Part shown: in pieces, positions 1-7,256 of the stretch | Layout of the letters: the number at the start of each line of letters is the position of its first letter | Position numbering within the stretch: the stretch's first letter is position 1 | Source: Pedosphaera sp. | GTDB lineage: Bacteria > Verrucomicrobiota > Verrucomicrobiia > Limisphaerales > Pedosphaeraceae | Direction of reading: 5' to 3' | Assembly: GCA_028293325.1 (NCBI GenBank) | Contig: JAQGPA010000171.1 | Span: forward strand, 1-46,290 | Length of the DNA stretch: 46,290 bases | Position numbers and translations under genes: made by a program | The notes under the pieces: generated by a model | The model's input: only the letters and a program-made list of their open reading frames with translations | Told to the model about the DNA's origin: nothing | Database searches by the model: none

Positions 1-347
1 GGGGGCAGGGCGTCACGGAGCTTTCGCTGGGTCAGCAACACCTTGGCCTGGGAATCTTCCAACATGAATTTCAGGCGATCGGCCGGATACGCCAAATCGA
101 TGGGAACGTAGGCTCCTCCCGCTTTCAGGACGGCAATGATCGAAATGACCATTTCCGGGCAGCGGTCCATGTAGATGGCCACCAGGCTCTCCGCACAAAC
201 GCCCGCACTTTGGAGTTCGTGGGCCAGTTGATTGGCGCGGGCGTTCAGCTCGGCATAAGTTATCGTTTCATCTTCATAGAGCAGCGCGACAGCGTCAGGA
301 GTTTTGCGAACCTGCTCTTCGAATTGGGTGTGGAGAAGTCTATGCAT
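1..347 (-). CDS. NRPS-type adenylation (AMP-binding) protein, N-terminal part, truncated by window edge
   Basis: The minus strand from the ATG at 347 reads about 115 codons without a stop to the window edge. The product has the N-terminal adenylation-domain signatures of non-ribosomal peptide synthetases: a TYAELNARANQLA stretch (core A1) and LKAGGAYVPID (core A2), followed by YPADRLKFMLEDSQAKVLL. The family activates amino or aryl acids as acyl-AMP for loading on a carrier domain. An in-frame stop lies upstream at 402-404 and no other start is better placed. There is no clear Shine-Dalgarno. The gene has no condensation domain ahead of the A domain, so it may be a loading module or a stand-alone A domain. 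The rest of the protein lies outside the window, so substrate and module order cannot be read. Confidence 0.85.
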   Translation of the reverse strand, partial: MHRLLHTQFEEQVRKTPDAVALLYEDETITYAELNARANQLAHELQSAGVCAESLVAIYMDRCPEMVISIIAVLKAGGAYVPIDLAYPADRLKFMLEDSQAKVLLTQRKLRDALP

Positions 348-726
348 AGAAAAAGCGGTTACAGCGGCCGTTTGACACCACAAGGGTTTATTTCCAAGCC
401 ATCAATAGCGACGGCTCTCCATTGCCTTGAATACTAAACCAGGTTGTTTGCCGTTCAACTGGGCTTATACCCACTTTTTCCACGCGCCAAATACCTAAAG
501 GAGGGGGGTTGTTAGCCGTATGAGGTGCTCCCCAATGTCTAAATGAAGTAAGTACAGGGAAATTTCGGCAGGAATGGCTTGGGGACGCCAGCTCGTCCGC
601 AGGCGAACTTTTTGAAAGTCCGCAACCTTGAATCGAATCACGCATGTTTGCCGCGAACCGATTGCCTTTGAATTACGAATCACTCACTCACACGCCGCGA
701 CGGTCTGGTTCATGCCCCACCGGAAT
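348..726. other. Intergenic, no gene recognised
   Basis: This stretch lies between the start of the adenylation gene and the stop of the response regulator, both on the minus strand. It must carry the promoter of the adenylation gene. Short open frames on both strands show no recognisable motif. No convincing terminator or repeat was seen. Confidence 0.4.
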
Positions 727-1461
727 TTATTTAGGCGGCTCTTGTCGAAACCACTGGAGGGCGTACAGGATGGTTTCCGTGGAGTTTTTCATTTTGAGCT
801 TCTCTTTGATTCGGTTTTTAAAAGTGCTCACGGTCGGCAGGGCTAAATTCAGTTCCTCTGCAATTTCCCGTGTGCCCTTGCCTTGTCCTAACATGCGAAA
901 AACTTCAAGTTCACGGTCACTTAATGCTTCCAAAGGCGATGGCGGCTGATCTGACTCGCCTTGAACAAATTTTGAAACCACCTGAGTGGCCATTTTTTCA
1001 CTGATGTGGACATCCCCTCCTAAAACCTTGCGGATCGCCTCAAGCACTGTCGTAGCTGGCTCGCTTTTCATGACGTAACCCATCGCCCCGGCGCGTAGCG
1101 CGCGGTTTCCATAAAGAGATTCAGCGTGCATGGATACGACCAAAATCGTCATATCTTCGAAATCTCGTTTTATGTTCTTGATGAGATCGATTCCACTGGT
1201 GCCTTCCAGTGAAAGATCCACAATCACCAGGTCTGGATGAGTCAGGGGGATTTTCTGCATGGCACCGGCGGCATCGGCGGCATCCCCGCACACCACCAGA
1301 TCCGGTTCTATATCAACCAATCGCCGCAATCCGTCACGGAACATCGCATGGTCATCAACAATGAAAATCCGTTTTTTACCGGACTGGTCATCCGGTGATG
1401 CCGGCTTGGCTCCCGTGGACTTGCGGTGCCAGCTGGATTCTTGAATGGGAACGTCACTCAT
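727..1461 (-). CDS. NarL/FixJ-family response regulator
   Basis: A 244-residue two-domain regulator. The receiver domain spans roughly residues 31-150, with the acidic pair in IVDDH, the phospho-acceptor Asp82 in VIVDLSL and the conserved Lys132 in GYVMKSEP. A LuxR-type helix-turn-helix covers about residues 176-235 (LSDRELEVFRMLGQGKGTREIAEEL). An unusual N-terminal extension of about 30 residues is Ser/Pro/Lys-rich. The gene overlaps the upstream histidine kinase by 8 bases (1454-1461), so the two are translationally coupled and form a cognate pair. It should bind DNA after phosphotransfer. The targets are unknown; nothing adjacent is an obvious regulon, although the glycan-degradation genes next door are candidates. 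Confidence 0.93.
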   Translation of the reverse strand: MSDVPIQESSWHRKSTGAKPASPDDQSGKKRIFIVDDHAMFRDGLRRLVDIEPDLVVCGDAADAAGAMQKIPLTHPDLVIVDLSLEGTSGIDLIKNIKRDFEDMTILVVSMHAESLYGNRALRAGAMGYVMKSEPATTVLEAIRKVLGGDVHISEKMATQVVSKFVQGESDQPPSPLEALSDRELEVFRMLGQGKGTREIAEELNLALPTVSTFKNRIKEKLKMKNSTETILYALQWFRQEPPK

Positions 1462-3958
1462 TATTTTTGATAAATTTATCCGAAGTCGGATGGATTTTAC
1501 AGGTTATTGTCGTGCCCTTTCCCAGGTCACTTTTCAATTCCAAGGTTGCACCGATCACCTTGGCCCGATAACGCATAATGCCAATTCCCATTCCCCCGGG
1601 TTTACAATCAGTTTGCCGGAAACCGATGCCATTATCACGAACGCTCAACAAAATGCCATCATCAATCTGTTTTAAATTAACTTCGACCTCGCTGGCTCGG
1701 CCATGCTTGATGGCATTTAACACTGCTTCCTGCGTGATATAATAGGCATGCATCGCCAGGGTGTTGTTCAGCTCGGAAATTGTGCCGCTACAGGAAAACC
1801 TGCACTTGATTTGATAATTGCTGCTGGTGCTGTTGGCAAACTCCTCCAGCGCTGAATCCAAACCCTCTGCCTCCAGCCTTACTGGAAACAAACCTCGTGC
1901 GACGGCTCGTGTTTGCAACAACGATTCGTTAACGAGCTTGCCAATGTCCTGAGCCTCGGACGCATCCGCGACCTCTTGGTCCTTTAAGCGACGTGCCAGA
2001 ATATGGGCCCGGTAGGCAATGGCGGCCAATTGCTGGCAAACACCGTCATGGAGATCGTGTCCCAATCGTTTTTGCTCCTGGTTGACCACTTCCAAAATTT
2101 CCCGTTCCAGCCGTTTTCTTTCGGTGGCATCGCGGGCGATGCTCTCAATTTCGATGAACTGCCCGGCTTGCTCAATCCTGCGGGAATTGATCTCCAATTT
2201 TATGCGCTGGCCGGCCAGCCCGATAAAATCCCAATCCGCTGTCGGTAGTTCCATGCCGGCAACCACCTGCTCAAGCCATTGCTGGGCGGCTGGACGCTGT
2301 TCTTCCACGATGAATTCGATAATATTCCTGGACAGAATGTCTTCCCGCCGGCGTTGCAACAGCAATGCCCCGGTTTTGTTGATGGAAGTCATCCGGCCTT
2401 GCAGGTCATGGGTGAAAACCACATCGTTCGCGTTTTCAAACAATTCCATATAACGCGCTTTTAAGGCGGCTTCCGCCTCGAGCCGTTCTTCAATGACTTT
2501 GGTTTGCTTATGAACACGTCGCCGCAATGAGAAAACCCAGCCCATGATGGTCAAAATGGCGGCACCAAGAATTCCCAGCGCCACCAGCATCCTTTGCAGC
2601 GTCCACCAAGGCGGGGGGGCGAGCACGCGAATATCATGGGCGGACCGTAATAAAATGCTGAAAGATTCGGCACGCCAGTCCAACCCCGAATACCAATCCT
2701 TCCCGGGTTCAATCACACAAACACCAGTGACCAAAACTTTGCTGCCATTCTTGAAACCCGAAAATTCTGAGTCCCGCCCGGGAGGTTTCAGATGTGCGCG
2801 AAAAATAATTTTTCCCGCCTGAAGGGTTAAAATCGGCTCATGACTTTGCTCCATCTGATCCACCAACAGCGCTTCAATTGTCACCAGGTGACAATCGTAA
2901 GAGCCACTGAGAGCTTCGGCGGAAGTAATTTGTTTCGGCTGCGGCTGACTGCCATCCGATAATCTACGACAGATGGCGCTTTGCAACATGGGAGTGTAAT
3001 CACCCTTTGAGGGAAAGCCCAAAACCTCCACGCGATCTCCCACTTTGAAATTACCCGCTTGTTTTGTCTGGATGCACATGCCTTCAGTCTCATCTTGAAT
3101 GTACATTTTATCGGCATAGCAAAGAGTGACGGTGCCAACCACCTTCAGGCGATGCCCATAAGTATTCCCCCACTTAAATTGCAGGACATTCTTGATCAGT
3201 TGCGCGGGAAGTGCGAAAGGATCGCCCGAGGAGGTCTGTTCGATCGAGATGTTCTCCGACTGGGGAACCATTAACCCGACGTCGAACAACTGGCGTTGCA
3301 GGTTGAAGTGGGTGATACAGACGCCCCGGACGCGAACATTGCTGTCTACGAGATCTTCACTGTTTGTGACAGGAAGCTGGCTTGTGTAAACCATCAAATG
3401 ACCCTCACTGGTCGCCATTTCAAGGATGTGGTAGGAGGTTTGTGTGTCGAGTTGGACGGAGTGAACAATGCCATGTGTCTCCACAAACTGGCTGTCCTCC
3501 TGGCCGCTGACCAATGCTTCAAACGCAGCCGGTTTTGGTGCGGGAAATTTGCCCTCGCCCAACACATGGATCTTATGCGCCACCAAAACTGGAGCGAACT
3601 CGCCCTGTCCGGTTTCACCTTCAATTTCAACCAGCTGTCCCGGTTTCAAAATCAGCCCCGAAATTTCTGCATCCGTATAAAAATAAATCCCCGCAGTGTC
3701 GTCCTGAATAAACCGGTAAGCTTTCGTTGGTATTCTTTGATCGAAAAAGGTTATGACCCCCCGCAGTCGCGCTGGATAGTGGCGTTCGGCTTGATCCGCC
3801 GGCATGCGCCTGATTTCCTCGGCGGTGCGCAATTCCGGCAGGGTGTTGTCCATTGCCCTCGATGAGCTCAAAACGAACATCATTAAAATGACAATCAAAG
3901 GCGCCAGCCAATGGACGGTCACTTTCTGTCTGAAATTAGTCATTTGGTTCCAAACCAC
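1454..3958 (-). CDS. Membrane sensor histidine kinase with periplasmic OB-like repeats, PAS and HisKA_3 domains
   Basis: An 834-residue sensor. An N-terminal membrane segment (residues about 14-34) is followed by some 430 periplasmic residues. These contain repeated beta-rich blocks of the form RGVITFFD...IQDDTAGIYFY...LKPGQLVEIEG, recurring as VVGTVTLCYADKMYIQDETEGMC...VGDRVEVLG, which resemble OB-fold units. A second membrane helix (VALGILGAAILTIMGWVF) precedes a PAS domain (ARYMELFENANDVVFTHDLQG) and a NarX/DesK-type dimerisation domain, whose phosphorylatable histidine is probably His637 in GHDLHDGVCQQ. The HATPase domain follows with an N box (EAVLNAIKHG) and a G1 box (VRDNGIGF). It overlaps the response regulator by 8 bases. 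The ligand is not evident; a periplasmic OB array could bind an oligosaccharide. Met6 is an alternative start. Confidence 0.92.
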   Translation of the reverse strand: MVWNQMTNFRQKVTVHWLAPLIVILMMFVLSSSRAMDNTLPELRTAEEIRRMPADQAERHYPARLRGVITFFDQRIPTKAYRFIQDDTAGIYFYTDAEISGLILKPGQLVEIEGETGQGEFAPVLVAHKIHVLGEGKFPAPKPAAFEALVSGQEDSQFVETHGIVHSVQLDTQTSYHILEMATSEGHLMVYTSQLPVTNSEDLVDSNVRVRGVCITHFNLQRQLFDVGLMVPQSENISIEQTSSGDPFALPAQLIKNVLQFKWGNTYGHRLKVVGTVTLCYADKMYIQDETEGMCIQTKQAGNFKVGDRVEVLGFPSKGDYTPMLQSAICRRLSDGSQPQPKQITSAEALSGSYDCHLVTIEALLVDQMEQSHEPILTLQAGKIIFRAHLKPPGRDSEFSGFKNGSKVLVTGVCVIEPGKDWYSGLDWRAESFSILLRSAHDIRVLAPPPWWTLQRMLVALGILGAAILTIMGWVFSLRRRVHKQTKVIEERLEAEAALKARYMELFENANDVVFTHDLQGRMTSINKTGALLLQRRREDILSRNIIEFIVEEQRPAAQQWLEQVVAGMELPTADWDFIGLAGQRIKLEINSRRIEQAGQFIEIESIARDATERKRLEREILEVVNQEQKRLGHDLHDGVCQQLAAIAYRAHILARRLKDQEVADASEAQDIGKLVNESLLQTRAVARGLFPVRLEAEGLDSALEEFANSTSSNYQIKCRFSCSGTISELNNTLAMHAYYITQEAVLNAIKHGRASEVEVNLKQIDDGILLSVRDNGIGFRQTDCKPGGMGIGIMRYRAKVIGATLELKSDLGKGTTITCKIHPTSDKFIKNNE

Positions 3959-4076
3959 ATCATATCCAAGCCTTCAACAAGCAGAAACTGCCTCATTTAG
4001 GCTAAAGATTCAGTAGTTTTATTACAAATCCACGAAATCCAAACATTGGCTGTTAAATTTGCGCCTTAAATCTCTT

Positions 4077-4178
4077 TCCAATCATCCAGATTACTTCGCC
4101 GACGGCATTCATCCCAACGAAAAGGGCGCTGATTGCATGGCTACCGCCATTTTCAAGAACATTTGTTCCGCAAACTGA
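4077..4178 (+). pseudogene. 3' remnant of an SGNH/GDSL hydrolase
   Basis: On the plus strand, between the kinase start and the GH5 stop, a short frame ending in TGA at 4176-4178 reads NHPDYFADGIHPNEKGADC and then MATAIFKNICSAN. The DGIHPNEKG block is the block V signature (catalytic Asp and His) that sits near the C terminus of SGNH esterases. No start, GDS serine block or GxND block is found upstream, so only the last 30 or so codons remain. It lies 21 bases from the GH5 stop, so a polysaccharide esterase may once have stood here. The frame upstream stays open for some codons but has no family signature. Confidence 0.55.
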
Positions 4179-4199
4179 CTGGGAATCCACGCTCTCTGC

Positions 4200-6893
4200 T
4201 CAAGGATAGGCCACGGCAGAACGGTAAAAAATTTGCGGAGTGAAGTTGGTTGCTGTGAAAAACCAAAGCCCGTTGCTATTCGTCACGGTATTTGTGCTTC
4301 CTGCCATGGATTGCCAACTTACCGGCGGCGCGAGGTTTGTTGTCGATTGAACGTAATAAGTTGCCCCGACGGTGCCCATGAAGTTGAGCGTAAAGGTTCC
4401 GTCTTTATTGTCGGTCAGGTTGAGAACCGAATTCGTCTGGCTGGCGACAGAATAAACTGTAAACGGCAGGGTTGCCGCCGCAGCAAACGCGGGCGTGCTG
4501 TTGGATTCAATTAAAACCGCGTTGTCAAACCAGATGGAGCCTCCGCCATGCCCAACAAACTCAACTTTTGCCTGGGTTGTTCCACCAGGAGCGGTCGCAC
4601 TTAATTGATATTGTTGGTAGGGTTTCCCCGTATCATAAGCCGTAATGCCGGTTGTGACACTGAGAATATTGGTCTGCAAGCCGTTCATGCCGGCATCGTA
4701 AAAGAATAATCTCATCTCACCATAAGGCCACCACCAGTTCTGGACGCCACTGTTTACGCTTAAATAGTAAGTGAGTCCTGCAGTCGCAGAAACAGTCTGA
4801 TAGGTTCCCCCGATATCGGTGGTGTTAGCGGCGCCGAGCGTCATTTGATACGTGCCGTCATAATTGCCCAGAACACTGGCAGTTGGCGTGATTACCTCAT
4901 GGTTCGCATATCCTGCACCATAGGTCCAGGTGGTCCAGCCGGTTGGCGTGGCAGTGGAATTGGGAGAGTTGAAATTTCCATTCGCAAGTCGGCTCACCGG
5001 CGGGGTTGGCGGAACCGATGCCATCAATTGGTTGTTTATGCCGGCCGAGTTGATTTGCAGGTTGGCGAAATGCACCATCCCACTACTGCCGGACGTGCCG
5101 ATGTTGAAATTAGTGGTTCCCAATAATTGCCCATGGCCGGCGCTCTGCGCCACGGTCACAATGAGAGACGCCGGCAGGCCGCTCGTCGAGGGATTGCCCA
5201 GCGCATCCGCCGTCTGCAGCAGCGGCTGCTGGCCAAATGGAACTCCGTTCGTGGCCAAGCCTGGCTGGGTGGACCAAATCAACTGGGTTGCCGGACCGTT
5301 CGTATTACTCAAGACCAGAATGGATGCCGTGGCGATGTTTGCGGAATTCACATAGCCATCAAAGACCCGGTATCGAAATGTGTCGATTCCGTTGAAGCCG
5401 CCATTCGGGGTATAGGAGAACGCGCCGTTTGTGTTCAGGGTAAGTTGACCATTCGTAGGGCCGCCAACCAAAACAGCGGACAGACTGATTCCCGCCAGGC
5501 CGAGATTGATGTCTTGATCATTGGCCAGAACTCCGGAGTTGGTATTGACGAGCAGAGTTCCACTGCCGCTGTTGGTATAAGAGTCCGCCACTGCGAGCGG
5601 AGCTCCCAGATATTGCCTGAGAAATGGGGTGATTCCAAAAGCAGTGCTCGTCTTCCATTGCGACCACTTATTGGAGATGCTGCTGGCCGAATCGGTTTGA
5701 ATATTGGGTTTCGGAGGCCAGGTGCCGGTGGGATCATAGATGCCCCAGGAGTTACCGACGCCGCCAGCAATGGCCTTATATGCCCAATTGGCCCAGCTCA
5801 TATTGTTCTGGTCATACTGCAGGGCAGAATACTGCCAGGCAGACTGGGTGCCGTGGCTGTTGAATTCACCAATGAAACAGGGGACGTTCCACACTTGATG
5901 GTTCTTAAAATCGTAAACCTGCTTGTCGGTTTCGGCTTTCTCGCCAGTGGCAGACGTGTCTCCCGCATACGCGTGCATTGAGTAAACCACGTTGGTCCAA
6001 CCGTATTGTGTCGGGCTCGGCAAAACGTTCCATTCCCAATTCAAGCCCGCGCCACTCCAAGTTCCTTCAATTATAATAATATGAGTCGAGTCAACCGCAC
6101 GAACTACCTGATATAAGTTGGTATACGCTGACCAAAGAGCAGCTTGAGTCGGCGCGCCAAAAGGCTCATTCATCAAATCGTAACCCGCCACGGCGGGGTT
6201 ATCTTTGAAATGCGCGGCCACATTCGACCAGATAAGGGATGTCTGGTTCTGGAAGGCGGCGCTTGTCCAGTATTGATTCTGATTTGCTTGTGCCGTGCTG
6301 TCCGATGTGCTTTGGCCACCAGGAACACCGTGGAAATCGATGATTGTGTAAATTCCGCGATTCCATGCGTTAGTAACCAGCCAATCCATTTTATCGAACG
6401 CATCCGTCCGCCAACTGCCATCCAGCCTTTGGACATTTCCCCACCAAAATGGCAATCTGACACAATTCATCCCCAGCGCCTTGATGTTATCAAGGTCGTT
6501 GGTGGTGAGCCAGGCTTCTTGATAGGTCTTCAGCAGATTTTCCTGGGTGGCAACTCCAAAACGGGTGTTCAAAGTTTGAACGACGGAGTACTGATCGGCC
6601 AACCCTGAGGAATCCATGGGGCTCATCCATCCTTCCATGAGCAGCCAACTGCCCAAGTTTACACCTCGCAGAGGTACCACGTCGCCTTGGCCGTAATTGT
6701 TGCAAATGTTGGTGCCGTTGCAGTTCAGGAACGAATTAGGCGCCCCGGATGAATTTAATTGGGCGAACACGGATAACACCATTATCAGGGCAACGGATTT
6801 TGCGGAAACGGTCAATGTCATTTTCCGGTTGGCACCGAACATGCCCGGAAATAATTTTTCAGCCATAAATGCGAATGAACTTATCCGGTACAT
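4200..6893 (-). CDS. Secreted multidomain glycoside hydrolase family 5 (exo-beta-1,3-glucanase/cellulase-like)
   Basis: An 897-residue secreted enzyme. A hydrophobic signal (SVALIMVLSVFAQLNSSGA) follows Met25, so translation may start at an internal Met rather than the first ATG. The GH5 domain covers about residues 60-430: RGVNLGSWLLMEGWM, MNCVRLPFWWG, the acid/base Glu243 in DLMNEPFG and the nucleophile Glu343 in FIGEFNSHG. The RGVNLGSW block resembles GH5_9 exo-1,3-glucanases, but the subfamily is not certain. Next come a cadherin/Ig-like tandem (NSGVLANDQD to GIDTFRYRVFDGY), another Ig-like segment, a jelly-roll-like module at about 635-792 shared with the divergent 7257 gene, and a C-terminal YYVQSTTNL...FYR domain also found in other secreted proteins here. 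A promoter candidate lies at 6946-6974. Confidence 0.9.
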   Translation of the reverse strand: MYRISSFAFMAEKLFPGMFGANRKMTLTVSAKSVALIMVLSVFAQLNSSGAPNSFLNCNGTNICNNYGQGDVVPLRGVNLGSWLLMEGWMSPMDSSGLADQYSVVQTLNTRFGVATQENLLKTYQEAWLTTNDLDNIKALGMNCVRLPFWWGNVQRLDGSWRTDAFDKMDWLVTNAWNRGIYTIIDFHGVPGGQSTSDSTAQANQNQYWTSAAFQNQTSLIWSNVAAHFKDNPAVAGYDLMNEPFGAPTQAALWSAYTNLYQVVRAVDSTHIIIIEGTWSGAGLNWEWNVLPSPTQYGWTNVVYSMHAYAGDTSATGEKAETDKQVYDFKNHQVWNVPCFIGEFNSHGTQSAWQYSALQYDQNNMSWANWAYKAIAGGVGNSWGIYDPTGTWPPKPNIQTDSASSISNKWSQWKTSTAFGITPFLRQYLGAPLAVADSYTNSGSGTLLVNTNSGVLANDQDINLGLAGISLSAVLVGGPTNGQLTLNTNGAFSYTPNGGFNGIDTFRYRVFDGYVNSANIATASILVLSNTNGPATQLIWSTQPGLATNGVPFGQQPLLQTADALGNPSTSGLPASLIVTVAQSAGHGQLLGTTNFNIGTSGSSGMVHFANLQINSAGINNQLMASVPPTPPVSRLANGNFNSPNSTATPTGWTTWTYGAGYANHEVITPTASVLGNYDGTYQMTLGAANTTDIGGTYQTVSATAGLTYYLSVNSGVQNWWWPYGEMRLFFYDAGMNGLQTNILSVTTGITAYDTGKPYQQYQLSATAPGGTTQAKVEFVGHGGGSIWFDNAVLIESNSTPAFAAAATLPFTVYSVASQTNSVLNLTDNKDGTFTLNFMGTVGATYYVQSTTNLAPPVSWQSMAGSTNTVTNSNGLWFFTATNFTPQIFYRSAVAYP

Positions 6894-6945
6894 TAGGTGA
6901 GGTGAGTTTATTTAGGATGCGTGTTTAATCGGGATTACGACATTT

Positions 6946-6974
6946 ATTCTACAGCATCTGTTTCAATGTGTAAA
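6946..6974 (-). promoter_or_regulatory. Candidate sigma70-type promoter of the GH5 gene
   Basis: On the minus strand TTTACA (6974-6969) is separated by 17 bases from TAGAAT (6951-6946), giving a leader of roughly 45 bases to the ATG at 6893. An 11-base direct repeat CATTTATTCTA (6941-6951 and 6997-7007, plus strand) covers this -10 and recurs upstream, and could be a regulator site. Confidence 0.45.
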
Positions 6975-7137
6975 CATACTTCTATTCTTAACGTGGCATT
7001 TATTCTATTTCATGTCGGACTCGTCATCAGTTTGAATAGTGCCAAAAAAGAACGTAATATGCTCGTGTGTAACATAATATAAGTTTGTCCAGGCGACAAA
7101 ACACCACCTTGTAATGTGTCGGCAATGATAAAATCAG

Positions 7138-7171
7138 TTGACACTCACGTTTGTTGTAGTAGAATTTCTAC
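7138..7171 (+). promoter_or_regulatory. Candidate promoter with palindrome for the 7257 gene
   Basis: TTGACA (7138-7143), a 16-base spacer and TAGAAT (7160-7165). The -10 lies inside an odd palindrome GTAGAATTTCTAC (7159-7171), which could be an operator. The leader would be about 85 bases. The -10 hexamer is identical to that of the divergent GH5 promoter candidate. Confidence 0.4.
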
Positions 7172-7256
7172 ACTCAGCCCAAGCCATGCAATCGTGAATT
7201 GCTTAATGCACATGATGAGTTAGGTCCAATCGCAAAAATCAAAAATAAAAACAACC

